39,061 bases of DNA, taken from positions 1-39,061 of the forward strand of contig JAEEQA010000013.1 of NCBI GenBank assembly GCA_016285085.1. The letters run 5' to 3'. The notes below the pieces were generated by a model. The model had not been told where the DNA came from. It ran no database searches and saw only the letters and a list, made by a program, of their open reading frames with translations. Of this stretch, positions 22,772 through 32,650 are shown one piece after another. Within the stretch, counting starts at the first letter, position 1. Every line of letters begins with the position of its first letter. Made by a program: the position numbers and the translations under genes. This stretch comes from Bacteroidales bacterium (GTDB lineage Bacteria; Bacteroidota; Bacteroidia; Bacteroidales; WCHB1-69).

Positions 22772-25700
22772 TTATTTCTTGACGAATTTCTTCGTGACCG
22801 TGTTCTCACCGTTCAGACGGATGAAATAGACACCGTTGCTGAGGTTGGAAACGTTGATCTGGAAATCGTTCTCGGTGACGTTGGCGCTATAGACCACCTG
22901 ACCGAGGAAGTTGATGACCTGGACGTTGTCGAAGTTCTCGGCATGGACGTTCAGCATCGTGCTGGCAGGATTCGGATAGACGGAAACGGCGTTCTCGGCA
23001 GTCTCTTCTTCGATACCGTCAACAATACCAGCAGAAATGTTAATGTCATCAATATTGATTCTGAACACATCGGAGCTTTGGTTGTGGACAAAAGCAACGT
23101 AAACGTTCTGGCCAGCAAAGTCCAAATTGGCAACTCTTTCAACCCATGTAGATTCAGTAAGTGTTTCATCAATAAGAGTGGTGGTGAAGTCGCTGACATT
23201 GGTACCCGTGGTGGAAACTTTCACCTGATAGTGTTCTGCCGGAAAAGAAGGATCTTGAGGTCCAACCCAGAAGTCAAGGTGTGCACCCTCTTCAGGAATG
23301 GCAAGGGCCGGAGTAATCAACCAGTTGTCGGGAGTCAGGACGGTGCCGCTAACCCATGAAGCAGAAGTGTAGAGGCCGCTACCGCTATGGGCATAATCTT
23401 CGTAGCCTGTCATCTGCATCCAAGTATAGCCATCGCCATCGTTATCCGTGTTGGTCCAGCAGGCGGAAATTTCATCTTCAAAGTCTTCTATGAAGGGCAG
23501 AGTAGCAGGAATGTTGCAGTCAACAACTTCAGCGGAAAGGGTCACCGTAGCAGTGGTGGTGCCGTTGGTCAGGGTAACCACGCCCGGGTAGCTGCCGGCT
23601 GCGGTGGGAGCGAATTGTACGTAGATAGTAGTGGTATTGGAAATAGGATCTTCATCGGGAAGCGCGATGCTTGCAGCGAAAGTGGTGCCGTCCAAAGAAA
23701 CGCTATAGGGAGCTTCCACGCTGGCTGTAACATTGTGGATCTTAATGGCAGAAACGGTAACAGTTTCAGTAGCAGTCATACCTTCGGTGTACAAGGAGTT
23801 GCCGAAGTCAATGGCTTCAGGATTGACAGTAAGGGAAGAATCAAGGTCATCAAGGCTGGAAACGACGAAGTTGGTAACATAAAGATAGAACATATCTGCA
23901 TCGGAGGTGCAGTGGATACCAATCTGATAATCTCCCGTATATTCATTCAGAACAACAGGATCAAGAGTCAAGTAGGAAGAAGTGCGGACGGTCATTTCGG
24001 GGACAATGATGGTACGGGTTGAACCCTGGATGATGGCCACCTCGAATTTTTCATCATAGCTGCTACCCGTCTTATAGTCAAATTTTACAAATTCACTGCC
24101 GGTGAGGGTGAAGGTGGGGGAAATCAGCCAGTCGTCAGCAGCCATAGAAGAGTTCCAATGCATAGAGGCGTATGCACTGCTTGTGCTGAATGTCCATTCG
24201 TAGGAATCGTTGTTGGCGTTTTCAATCGTCCAACAAAGATTCTTTGCTTCATCGGAGAAGTCGGTCTGATACGGAAGTGCGTTGTTGCATTCGTAAGCAG
24301 CACCTGCCAGGTTGATCACGACATCTTCCACGAGTTCTTGATCAACGGCCAGGGTGATGATGGCGGAGTCGGTACCGACAGCGGTGGGGGTATAACGTAC
24401 ATACAGGTCACCACCTTCGGCGGGAAGAGTAGCCGTCACAGCATAGTCAGTGCCATTGCTGGAAACCTCAAACGGAGCCGTGGTGGTGGCGGTGATAACA
24501 TTCTCCAACGAAGCACCCAAGACAGGGATAGTAACCACATCGGAACTGTTGCCCAGTTCAACATAGCCCATGTTTATATCGGTCGCACTGGTAAGAATCT
24601 GGGGAAGGGTGACTTCTTCCACAGCGAGGGAGTCAACGAGCAAGTAATAAGCAAAATCAGAAAAGTAATGGACAGCCACATACTTTGCGTCGGACGGAAT
24701 CGCCATTGAAAAGTCTTCATACTCTTCAGCGTTTTGAGCGGTAAAATCTTCACTCCATACAAAATCATCTATGTTGCTGGTGGTAGTGGAATAACCCAAA
24801 CTGAAGTCTTCACTATTGTTGGTAACTCTTGCTTTCACCGAAAGCTGCAATGGATTCGTGCCCGTGAACTGAAGGACGGGAGAAATCATATATTGGTCAT
24901 AAACACTGGTGGAACTATAAGAACTGAAACGAATTACTTTATTGGTTCCATCCTCATAAAGGGTGATTGGGTTGACTGCCGGGTTTTCGTCGGCATATAC
25001 AAATTGATAGCAAACGGGAAGTGCCGTGTAAGAGTCAAAATTCTCTACAAAAGGAACGGTCAGTGCATTACATTCAAAGCCCGTGCCGCTCACTGCAATC
25101 GTGGCGGTCAGATCGCCGGAGGTAAGGGTGACGGTTCCGTTGTCGGCGACAGCGTCTGTGGGAGCATACTGTACATAAAGGGTGCCGCTGGTCGCCGGCA
25201 TGGTGACGTTGGTGGCAAATGTTTCGCCGTCAAGGGAAACAGCAAAAGGAGCTGCGGTAGTAATGGTAATATCAGTTGTGAGGTTGAAAGCGCTAACTGT
25301 AACCGTGTTTTCACTTGTGTTACCAGTAATTACTGTTCCGAAATCAATCGTAGTGGGAGCGGCGGTCAGTATGGGTTCGGAAGTCATGGTGGAGATTTCA
25401 ATGTCGTCCAAATTCAGGAAAAACATGTCCGAAATGTCATAATGACGGAAAGCGACATAGATGGTTTGACCTGCAAATAAGGACAGGTCAACTGTCTGTT
25501 GGACATATTCGCCCGTGGCATCTCCTTCGTAAACAGCATCGGAGGTGAAGTCGGCAATGGTCTGCCCAGTTGTGGAAATGTAAACCGCATAATGCTCTTC
25601 AGCGTAACTGTCATCCTGTCCTTTTTCCCACCATGACAATGTCGGATAGTTGGCATCCGCAGGAATTGCAATACCTGATGTAATCAGCCAGTTGTCAGGG

Positions 25701-25948
25701 AACAATGGCTCACCAGCGTCGTTGTCATAAGAAGCAGAAGCAACGAGGCCATCACCCTCATGAGGGGACATACGGTCCTCTGTTTGAGTCATGACAGCCC
25801 AGTTGAAACCGTCACCATCTGCATCGATGGCCACCCAGCCAGTCGGCAAGGCATTGTTTTCAAAACCTTCCTGCATCAGGAAGACGTACTGTGCTTTTGC
25901 CGCGAAAACCGCAAAGCACAACATGAAAATTGCTAAAAGTTTTTTCAT
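22772..25948 (-). CDS. T9SS type A cargo with choice-of-anchor / cleaved-adhesin-like modules
   Basis: A 1058-residue protein. Signal peptide 1-19 (cleavage after AKA). Residues about 24-190 form a cleaved-adhesin/choice-of-anchor J jelly-roll ('EGFENNALPTGWVAIDADGDGFNW ... DNWLITSGI ... FLNLDDIEIS', read over that span); a second close copy is near residues 830-980 ('EDFEDEISACWTNTDNDGDG'). Between them alternate jelly-roll domains and ~100-residue Ig-like domains starting 'IDFG' or 'INMGY' (choice-of-anchor D-like). The last ~75 residues are a type A sorting domain ('VSVYPNPASTMLNVHAENF ... GVYFIRLNG', ending KKFVKK). Such modules occur in gingipain/haemagglutinin-type adhesins. No protease domain is present. 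Confidence 0.88.
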   Translation of the reverse strand: MKKLLAIFMLCFAVFAAKAQYVFLMQEGFENNALPTGWVAIDADGDGFNWAVMTQTEDRMSPHEGDGLVASASYDNDAGEPLFPDNWLITSGIAIPADANYPTLSWWEKGQDDSYAEEHYAVYISTTGQTIADFTSDAVYEGDATGEYVQQTVDLSLFAGQTIYVAFRHYDISDMFFLNLDDIEISTMTSEPILTAAPTTIDFGTVITGNTSENTVTVSAFNLTTDITITTAAPFAVSLDGETFATNVTMPATSGTLYVQYAPTDAVADNGTVTLTSGDLTATIAVSGTGFECNALTVPFVENFDSYTALPVCYQFVYADENPAVNPITLYEDGTNKVIRFSSYSSTSVYDQYMISPVLQFTGTNPLQLSVKARVTNNSEDFSLGYSTTTSNIDDFVWSEDFTAQNAEEYEDFSMAIPSDAKYVAVHYFSDFAYYLLVDSLAVEEVTLPQILTSATDINMGYVELGNSSDVVTIPVLGASLENVITATTTAPFEVSSNGTDYAVTATLPAEGGDLYVRYTPTAVGTDSAIITLAVDQELVEDVVINLAGAAYECNNALPYQTDFSDEAKNLCWTIENANNDSYEWTFSTSSAYASMHWNSSMAADDWLISPTFTLTGSEFVKFDYKTGSSYDEKFEVAIIQGSTRTIIVPEMTVRTSSYLTLDPVVLNEYTGDYQIGIHCTSDADMFYLYVTNFVVSSLDDLDSSLTVNPEAIDFGNSLYTEGMTATETVTVSAIKIHNVTASVEAPYSVSLDGTTFAASIALPDEDPISNTTTIYVQFAPTAAGSYPGVVTLTNGTTTATVTLSAEVVDCNIPATLPFIEDFEDEISACWTNTDNDGDGYTWMQMTGYEDYAHSGSGLYTSASWVSGTVLTPDNWLITPALAIPEEGAHLDFWVGPQDPSFPAEHYQVKVSTTGTNVSDFTTTLIDETLTESTWVERVANLDFAGQNVYVAFVHNQSSDVFRINIDDINISAGIVDGIEEETAENAVSVYPNPASTMLNVHAENFDNVQVINFLGQVVYSANVTENDFQINVSNLSNGVYFIRLNGENTVTKKFVKK

Positions 25949-26015
25949 AACAAATTGATTTTGATTAATAAATAAGGTTGTTTGTCATTTTCTACATTAC
26001 TGCATAAAAAGCAGG

Positions 26016-26023
26016 CAAAAGTA
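26016..26023 (-). promoter_or_regulatory. Predicted promoter of the 1058-residue T9SS gene
   Basis: TACTTTTG on the minus strand fits TAnnTTTG, about 67 nt upstream of the ATG. Confidence 0.55.
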
Positions 26024-26079
26024 ACCATTTTTTTGAAAAAAACGGCTGCTTTTCCTTAAAAAAACGAAAAAAGAAATAA

Positions 26080-29000
26080 TTACAACACCGTCACCACGCC
26101 CTTGTAGAGGTAGTCGCCGCCGCCAAACACCGACAGCTTGATGTAGTAGGTGTAGGTGTTGTTCACCTTGAGCTTGCCCTTCTCGCGACCATCCCAACGG
26201 AAATGGGGGCTCTCCGACCGGAACACCATCCTCCCCCACCGGTCGAAAATGCAGATCTCAAAGAGTTCAATCTGCGAAAGGACACCCTCCGGCAGACAGA
26301 AGAAGTCGTTGGTGCCATCGTCGTTCGACGGGGTGATGGCATTGGGGATGTAGAGGTTGAAGGCACACGCGGGAATCACAAGGCGGGCAAAAGCCTGGCA
26401 ATGCGCCGTATTGGCCGTCACCACATACGCACCCGCATGGTGCGCCACAATGTTGTGTACATTCGTTTCTCCCGATGACCATCGGATGTTATCCAATTCG
26501 GTAAACACCTCCAAGTCCGCCTCGAAGTTCTCGCAGAAGTCGGGCGTATGGTTCACCAATTCCAAGTAGGTGTTCACCACCTGCACGTCCTTCGTCACGG
26601 TGCTGTCGCAACCGTGGGAACTGCTGAACTGCTGGGTGTAGCTTCCCGACTGGTGATAGACGTGCCCGTTCCATATCAGACTGTCGCAGGCCACCACATC
26701 GAAATGGTGGTCGTAGTTCGGATAGACGGTGAGCTTCAGGGTCACGGTGCTGTCGCAGCCGCGGGCGGTATAGTACAGTTGCGAGAACTCCACTTCGCCC
26801 GGCGTGGCCGTTTCCGCCGCCGATACGGTGAATCCGTAACCCTCGTATGGCTCGTTCTGGCACACCCCGTCACGCACGGTGACGAACACCGGCGGTATCA
26901 CGTTCACCGTGTAGGACACGGTGCTGTCGTTGCCGAGAGCGGCCGTATAGACCACCGACTGGGTGCCCGCCTCCGTGAAAGTGAGCCCTTGCCACTCAAG
27001 AGGCAGGGCGTTGGCGCAGACGGTGGTGTCCACGCTGTTGGTCACGTTCGGAATCACGTGCAGGGTCATCGTCACGGTGCTGTCGCAGCCGTCGCTGCCG
27101 ATCAAAGTCGCTGTCTGTGTCCCTTCCGAGTTAAAGACGACCCCGTTCCATGTGTAGGGAAGCTGGTTCTCCACGATGGTCTGCTCGTCGGTGGAGGTCA
27201 CGGGCGGCAGAACCGTGAGGTTCAGCACCACGATGCTGTCGCAGCCCTCGGCGGTCTGCAAGGAAAGACTGTCGGTATGAAGACCCGGCACAGTGAGCGA
27301 AGCGGCGGGAATGTTGAAGCCGTTGGCCGTGTAGGGGACACCGTAACAGATGATGTCCTCGATTTCGGTGCGGGCGGGGGCACCGAAGGTGATACAAACG
27401 GAGTTGGTATAGACCACTCCGCAGCTGTCACTGGTATAAGCCACTCTGAAACAAGTGTTTTGGGAAAGGCTGCCGGGGGAATAGGTATTTCCGTTCCCTG
27501 CGCCCGCAATGTCGGTGAAGGTGGTGCCGTCGGTGGACTGCTGCCACACATAGTAGCTGTCGGCCCCGCCCGAGCACCCGGTGACGGAAAGTGGCTGCGG
27601 TAAGCCGCCCGAACAGATGAGCTGGTCTTCCGACAACGTGCCCGCCACCATCGGATCGCTCAGATACTGAAGCGTGTAAGTGCCTGTGGCGGTGCATCCC
27701 TCCCCGTCCGTAAGGGTCACAGTGTAGGTATCGGCGGCCAACGACGAAAGAGAGGCGCCGGTGGCACCGTTGGCGGGATTGGAGGCGCTGCCCGTCGTCC
27801 ATGCGAAAGAGTACGGCGGCGTGCCGCTGCTGCCTGCTACCGACAGGGAGCCCGTGGAAGCGCCGTAGCACAGGATGTCGTGCGAGCTGACCAACTGGAG
27901 CTGCGGAAGCTCCGGCACCGTGATTTCCACCGTGGCGGTGGAGGCGTTGCCGCAGGCATCGGTGATAGTGATGGTGACCGTGGTATTTCCGGTGATGGTG
28001 GAACCCGCCGCCGGCGACTGCGTGATGGTGAGGTCGGCGGTGGCCGTGAGGTCATCGGTGCAATAGGGACGGACAAGACCGATGAGGTCGGGGACTGTGG
28101 AAACACAGCCGCTGACCGTGGCGGCGATGGGACCGACATTGCCGCTATAGACCGGCGGAGTCACATCGAGATTGACGGTGACGGTGCCGAGACTGTGGCA
28201 GCCATTGGCATAGCCAACCGTCACAGTGTAGGTGGTGGGGTTGGTAGTGGGATAGGCCGTAGTGGTGGCGCCGGTGGCTCCCGTGCTCCACTGGAAGGAA
28301 GTGGCTCCTGTGGAGGTGGCGGTGAGGGTAGTCGGGCTGTTGGCGCAAAGGTAGTCGGGCGAGGCCGTCACGGTGACAGGCGGAGCGGCGTTGTTCACCG
28401 TCACATGGCAGGTGTTGGTGATGTCGAAGGTGTTGCCGTTGCAGGCGGTGTACTGAAGGCGCGCCGTGTAGTCGGTGCTCACGGTCGGGTTGACGGTGAT
28501 TACATCGCCCGTGCCCAAGACCGGTCCATCGATGCCGTTCCCTTCGTACCAGGTGACGGTATAGACCGGCTCTCCGGTCGGGATGAAACGCCACGCCTCA
28601 TTGTGGGTGGTCCATGCACCGGTGTTGCGGCTGGGCGGCACCACCGCCGCCGTTCCATCGCCATTCTGGATGCCGATGACACCATTGCCGCTGTTCCAAC
28701 TCGTACAGGTTGGCGCATCACGCAAGTAGATATCAATGATATTGGTGCCTTCGTAAAGGACAATCATGGACGAGAAGGTCGTGACATCGGTGCAGGAGTA
28801 CAACTTGATGTTGTTGAAACTCAGTTTGTAACTGCGGCAGGGGTATGCGCCGAGAACGCCCTCGTAGATGGCCCCGCTACCCGTGGAGGCCACATAGTCG
28901 CTGGAGGAGGGGTAGATGTCACGGTAGCAGGCAAAAATCGTGTTGGGGAAGAGGCTGCTGCTGGGAAGGGATTCGCTGAAACTCCATGCGCAGCTCCCTC

Positions 29001-30783
29001 CAGCCACAGACGTATTGAAAGTCGCAACGGAGTTGGCACCAGGTACAATTTGCGTATAGGTATTGCCATAATAGCAGAATGCGAACGGAAGGTTCACCAC
29101 CTGCCCCCATGTGTCGTCGGTGGCATCGGCAAAGATACGGGTTCCGTCTGTAAAACTGTAGGGCGGAGCGTAGGGAATGGAGGTTACGGTATAGTCGTTG
29201 GCGGTGGCGGCCGTGGCCACAGCGTTGGCGGCCAATGTCACCTCGGTGACATCGCAGTCCACCACGATGTTGGTGAGCCCCGTTCCGAGCTCGGCGGGCG
29301 ACACGCTGGGGCATCCGCTGCTGCCGCAGTCCACCACATTAATGGTGATGGAAGCCGTCTGGGTCGCGATGCCGTCGCCGGAAACCGTTACGGTATACGT
29401 GGTTGTGCCGGTGGGCGACACGGTGATGGTGGGCGTGGTGGCACCGGTGCTCCACGAATAATTGTAATTGTAACTTGGGTCGCAGGAAACCACAGCACTC
29501 CATCCGTCATAAACCACGCTGCCGTCGGAGGTGAACTGCACGGTGAGGGAGCCTCCTGTAGAAGTAAAACTCACATTCCCGTTCACGGTGCCCAGCAGGC
29601 CGTTGTGCAACTGCGTGGCGGAGGTGCTGGTCCCGTCATAGATGGAGATGTAGTCACAGCAAGTCTCTCCCGTGGCGCTGAGGAAGGTGATGACGAGGGG
29701 TGTGTTCGTGCTGGAGGTGAAGGTATGGACATAGCTCTCGCTGTTGCCGTAACTTCCGCTGGGGCCGCCGGAATCGTAGAAGCAGACGCTTTCGCCGCAA
29801 GTGACGAGGGTGGAACCGTTCCGCATGTTCACCGAAGAGCTGCAGCTTCCGCCGCCCCCGCCGCCGTTCCCGCAGGAGACCACGGCACTCCATCCATCAT
29901 AAACCACGCTGCCGTCGGAGGTGAACTGCACGGTCAGTGAGGTACCGCTGGAGGTGAAGCTCGCATTCCCGTTCACGGTACTCAACAAACCGTAGTGAAG
30001 CTGGGTGCTGCTGGTGCTGGTTCCATCATAAATGGTGATATAGTCACAACAGGTCTCGCCGTTGGCCGATAGGAAGGTTATGGTGATATGTTCGGAAGAG
30101 CTGGAGGTGAAGGTGTGGACGTAGCTTTCGCTGTTGCCGTAGCTGCTGTTGGGGCCGCCGGAGTCGTAGAAACAGACGCTTTCCCCGCAGGGCACGATGG
30201 TGGAGCCGTTGCGCATGTTCACCGATGAGCTGCAGCTTCCGCCGCCCCCGCCGCCGTTCCCGCAAGAAACCACAGCCTCCCATCCGGCGTAGGTCACGCT
30301 GCCGTCGGAGGTGAACTGCACGGTCAGGGAGGTTCCAGTGGAGGTGAAACTCACATTTCCGTTCACCGTGCTCAACAGACCATAGTGCAGCTGCGTGCTG
30401 CTGGTACTGGTTCCGTCATAAACGGTGATATAATCACAACAGGTCTCGCCCTCGGCTGAAATAAAAGTGATGGTTACATGTTCGGAAGAATTGGAGGTGA
30501 AGGTGTGGACGTAGCTTTCGCTGTTGCTGTAGCTGCTGTTGGGACCGCCCGAGTCGTAGAAGCAGATGGTCTCCCCGCAAGTGACGATGGAGGAGCCGTT
30601 GCACATGTTCTCCGACGAGTTGCAGTTGCCTGAGGAGGGGGTTCCCGTGCCCACCGACAAAACAGTGGAATTTCCGGAACAAAGAACAGGGTTCTCGGTA
30701 TTTATAACAATCTGTCCAACAGAACAATACATTCCGCCGACCCAAAACAGTAAAAGGATAATAAATAGTTTGACTATCTTCAT
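26080..30783 (-). CDS. T9SS type B cargo with three CUB domains, HYR and SprB-like repeats
   Basis: A 1567-residue protein from ATG 30783 (MKIVKLFIILLLFWVGGMYC), which starts with a signal sequence; the upstream open frame to 30972 runs through the groEL terminator and is rejected. Three CUB domains (about 50-173, 185-303, 313-435) share 'CFYDSGGPNSSYGNSESYVH' and 'LTVQFTSDGSV', separated by GGGGGGS linkers. Further on are Ig-like domains, a HYR-type domain ('TDACGNASTATVEITVP'), a SprB-type repeat ('GSSGTPPYSFAWTTG') and repeated 'GCDSTVT' beta segments. The end is a gliding-motility C-terminal (type B sorting) module ('NAITPSNDDGTNDFF ... IFDRWGRMVF'). Likely a large surface adhesin; ligand unknown. 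Confidence 0.9.
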   Translation of the reverse strand: MKIVKLFIILLLFWVGGMYCSVGQIVINTENPVLCSGNSTVLSVGTGTPSSGNCNSSENMCNGSSIVTCGETICFYDSGGPNSSYSNSESYVHTFTSNSSEHVTITFISAEGETCCDYITVYDGTSTSSTQLHYGLLSTVNGNVSFTSTGTSLTVQFTSDGSVTYAGWEAVVSCGNGGGGGGSCSSSVNMRNGSTIVPCGESVCFYDSGGPNSSYGNSESYVHTFTSSSSEHITITFLSANGETCCDYITIYDGTSTSSTQLHYGLLSTVNGNASFTSSGTSLTVQFTSDGSVVYDGWSAVVSCGNGGGGGGSCSSSVNMRNGSTLVTCGESVCFYDSGGPSGSYGNSESYVHTFTSSTNTPLVITFLSATGETCCDYISIYDGTSTSATQLHNGLLGTVNGNVSFTSTGGSLTVQFTSDGSVVYDGWSAVVSCDPSYNYNYSWSTGATTPTITVSPTGTTTYTVTVSGDGIATQTASITINVVDCGSSGCPSVSPAELGTGLTNIVVDCDVTEVTLAANAVATAATANDYTVTSIPYAPPYSFTDGTRIFADATDDTWGQVVNLPFAFCYYGNTYTQIVPGANSVATFNTSVAGGSCAWSFSESLPSSSLFPNTIFACYRDIYPSSSDYVASTGSGAIYEGVLGAYPCRSYKLSFNNIKLYSCTDVTTFSSMIVLYEGTNIIDIYLRDAPTCTSWNSGNGVIGIQNGDGTAAVVPPSRNTGAWTTHNEAWRFIPTGEPVYTVTWYEGNGIDGPVLGTGDVITVNPTVSTDYTARLQYTACNGNTFDITNTCHVTVNNAAPPVTVTASPDYLCANSPTTLTATSTGATSFQWSTGATGATTTAYPTTNPTTYTVTVGYANGCHSLGTVTVNLDVTPPVYSGNVGPIAATVSGCVSTVPDLIGLVRPYCTDDLTATADLTITQSPAAGSTITGNTTVTITITDACGNASTATVEITVPELPQLQLVSSHDILCYGASTGSLSVAGSSGTPPYSFAWTTGSASNPANGATGASLSSLAADTYTVTLTDGEGCTATGTYTLQYLSDPMVAGTLSEDQLICSGGLPQPLSVTGCSGGADSYYVWQQSTDGTTFTDIAGAGNGNTYSPGSLSQNTCFRVAYTSDSCGVVYTNSVCITFGAPARTEIEDIICYGVPYTANGFNIPAASLTVPGLHTDSLSLQTAEGCDSIVVLNLTVLPPVTSTDEQTIVENQLPYTWNGVVFNSEGTQTATLIGSDGCDSTVTMTLHVIPNVTNSVDTTVCANALPLEWQGLTFTEAGTQSVVYTAALGNDSTVSYTVNVIPPVFVTVRDGVCQNEPYEGYGFTVSAAETATPGEVEFSQLYYTARGCDSTVTLKLTVYPNYDHHFDVVACDSLIWNGHVYHQSGSYTQQFSSSHGCDSTVTKDVQVVNTYLELVNHTPDFCENFEADLEVFTELDNIRWSSGETNVHNIVAHHAGAYVVTANTAHCQAFARLVIPACAFNLYIPNAITPSNDDGTNDFFCLPEGVLSQIELFEICIFDRWGRMVFRSESPHFRWDGREKGKLKVNNTYTYYIKLSVFGGGDYLYKGVVTVL
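29470..30640 (-). repeat. Three DNA-level tandem copies encoding CUB domains
   Basis: Period about 390-410 bp. Long stretches such as CGTCGGAGGTGAACTGCACG (plus strand) recur in each copy near 29524, 29912 and 30304. Copies differ mostly by synonymous or conservative changes. Confidence 0.85.
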
Positions 30784-30793
30784 ATAAGGTCGG

Positions 30794-30801
30794 CAAAAAT
30801 A
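30794..30801 (-). promoter_or_regulatory. Predicted promoter of the T9SS type B gene
   Basis: TATTTTTG on the minus strand fits TAnnTTTG, only 10 nt upstream of the ATG. If used, the mRNA would be nearly leaderless. Confidence 0.55.
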
Positions 30802-30831
30802 ATGATTTTTTAAAAACAGACATTTTTTTGT

Positions 30832-30870
30832 ACAAAAAAAAATGGGATATGTTGCCATACCCCATTCGGA
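30832..30870 (-). terminator. groEL rho-independent terminator
   Basis: On the minus strand ATGGGGTATG-GCAA-CATATCCCAT is followed by nine T residues, 22 nt after the groEL stop. One G-T wobble in a 10-bp stem. Confidence 0.88.
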
Positions 30871-30890
30871 TTTTCCAAAATAAAATTCGG

Positions 30891-32525
30891 TTAGTACATG
30901 CCGGGCATTCCGCCGCCCATACCGGCTGCGGGAGCCGCAGGAGTTTCCTCCTTGATTTCGGCGAGCACGCACTCGGTAGTCAGCAGCATACCGGCGATGG
31001 AACCGGCGTTCTCGATGGCCACGCGGGCCACCTTGGTCGGGTCGATGACACCCGCCTTGATGAGGTCTTCGTACACCTCGGTGCGGGCGTTGAAACCGAC
31101 ATTGCCCTTGGCTTCCTTGACGGCGTTCACCACCACGGAGCCTTCCTTGCCGGCGTTGGCCACGATCTGGCGGAGGGGTTCCTCCAGGGCACGGCGCACG
31201 ATGTCGATACCGATCTTCTCGTCGTCGTTCACACCTTTGATTTTGTCCAAAGCCTTGATGGCGCGGATGTAACCAACACCGCCGCCGGGGATGATACCCT
31301 CTTCGATGGCAGCGCGGGTGGCGTGCAAAGCGTCGTCGAAACGGTCTTTCTTCTCCTTCATTTCCACTTCGGAAGCGGCGCCGACGTAGATGACGGCCAC
31401 ACCGCCGGCCAGCTTGGCCAGACGTTCCTGAAGTTTCTCCTTGTCGTAGTCGGAAGTGCTCTTGGCAATCTGGGCCTTGATCTGAGCCACGCGGTCGGCG
31501 ATGGCAGTCTTGTCGCCCTTGCCGCTGACGATGGTGGTGTTCTCCTTGTCAACGGTGATCTTCTCGGCGGTACCCAGCATTTCGAGGGTAGCGTCTTCGA
31601 GTTTGAAGCCCTTCTCTTCGGAAATCACATAGCCGCCGGTCAGGATGGCGATGTCTTCCAGCATCTCTTTTCTTCTGTCGCCGAAGCCGGGAGCCTTCAC
31701 GGCCACGATCTTCAGACCGCCGCGCAGACGGTTGACGACGAGGGTGGCGAGTGCCTCGCTCTCCACATCTTCTGCAATCACCAGCAGCGGACGACCGCTC
31801 TGGACAGCCTTCTCAAGGATGGGGAGGAATTCCTTCATGTTGCTGATTTTCTTGTCATAAATCAGGATGAAGGGATTTTCGTAAACGGCTTCCATCTTTT
31901 CGGTGTCGGTCACGAAATAGGGGGAGATGTATCCACGGTCGAACTGCATGCCTTCCACCACTTTCACGTTGGTTTCGGTGCCTTTGGCCTCTTCGATGGT
32001 GATGACACCCTCTTTCTTCACTTTCTGCATCGCTTCGGCGATGATGTTGCCGACGTGTGCGTCGTTGTTGGCGGAGATGGTGGCCACCTGGGCGATCTTC
32101 TCGTTGTTGTCGCCGATGGTGCTGGACATCTTCTTGAGTTCAGCCACGACTGCGGTCACGGCTGCGTCGATGCCGCGTTTGAGGTCCATCGGGTTGGCGC
32201 CGGCGGTCACGTTCTTGAGGCCGGTGTTGAAGATGGCCTGTGCGAGCACGGTGGCGGTGGTGGTGCCGTCGCCGGCCTGGTCGTTGGTCTTGGAGGCCAC
32301 TTCCTTCACCATCTGCGCACCCATGTTCTCGATGGGTTCGCTGAGTTCGATTTCCTTGGCCACGGTCACACCGTCCTTGGTGATGTGCGGAGCACCGAAC
32401 TTCTTGTCAATAATCACATTGCGCCCTTTGGGACCAAGGGTCACTTTCACTGCATTTGCCAAAGCGTCCACGCCTTTTTTCAGACCGTCGCGGGCTTCCC
32501 AGTCATAAACGATATTTTTTGCCAT
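30891..32525 (-). CDS. groEL: Chaperonin GroEL (Hsp60)
   Basis: A 544-residue protein of standard length. '[19 protein letters not shown]' (28-46), the ATP-binding 'GDGTTT' at 85-90, '[19 protein letters not shown]' and the Gly/Met-rich tail ending GGGMPGMY are all typical. It forms the 14-mer folding chamber capped by GroES. groES lies upstream in the same direction; the 124-nt gap between them holds repeat hairpins that end about 20 nt before this ATG. A strong terminator follows. Confidence 0.98.
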   Translation of the reverse strand: MAKNIVYDWEARDGLKKGVDALANAVKVTLGPKGRNVIIDKKFGAPHITKDGVTVAKEIELSEPIENMGAQMVKEVASKTNDQAGDGTTTATVLAQAIFNTGLKNVTAGANPMDLKRGIDAAVTAVVAELKKMSSTIGDNNEKIAQVATISANNDAHVGNIIAEAMQKVKKEGVITIEEAKGTETNVKVVEGMQFDRGYISPYFVTDTEKMEAVYENPFILIYDKKISNMKEFLPILEKAVQSGRPLLVIAEDVESEALATLVVNRLRGGLKIVAVKAPGFGDRRKEMLEDIAILTGGYVISEEKGFKLEDATLEMLGTAEKITVDKENTTIVSGKGDKTAIADRVAQIKAQIAKSTSDYDKEKLQERLAKLAGGVAVIYVGAASEVEMKEKKDRFDDALHATRAAIEEGIIPGGGVGYIRAIKALDKIKGVNDDEKIGIDIVRRALEEPLRQIVANAGKEGSVVVNAVKEAKGNVGFNARTEVYEDLIKAGVIDPTKVARVAIENAGSIAGMLLTTECVLAEIKEETPAAPAAGMGGGMPGMY

Positions 32526-32545
32526 GATTCTATTTTTTTGATTTT

Positions 32546-32617
32546 GCTCGCTGCGCTCACATTCTGAGATTCGGGTTCGCTGTCGCGAACATTCCGGCTC
32601 ACTGCGTTCGCATTTGA
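32546..32617 (-). repeat. GTTCGC/GCGAAC hairpin element before groEL
   Basis: On the minus strand three units: GCGAACGCAGTGAGC (32611-32597), GAATGTTCGCGACAGCGAAC (32594-32575) and GAGCGCAGCGAGC (32558-32546). The middle unit is the same 20 bp found before dapB and forms a 6-bp hairpin with a GACA loop. Confidence 0.75.
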
Positions 32618-32627
32618 GATTTAAAAA

Positions 32628-32650
32628 TTTTCAGTTTTCAATTTTCAATT
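32628..32650. repeat. TTTTCAGTTTTCAATTTTC repeat after groES
   Basis: On the minus strand the groES stop TAA is followed at once by ATTGAAAATTGAAAACTGAA, the same family as at 14395-14460 and 21561-21592. Confidence 0.8.

Noticed and set aside
27880..29940. 686-codon plus-strand open frame
   Set aside because: Antisense to the CUB/SprB-type gene; composition mirrors the coding strand.
30784..30972. Upstream extension of the T9SS type B frame to 30972
   Set aside because: It would run through the groEL terminator and into the groEL 3' end; the Met at 30783 starts a proper signal peptide just after a -7 element.
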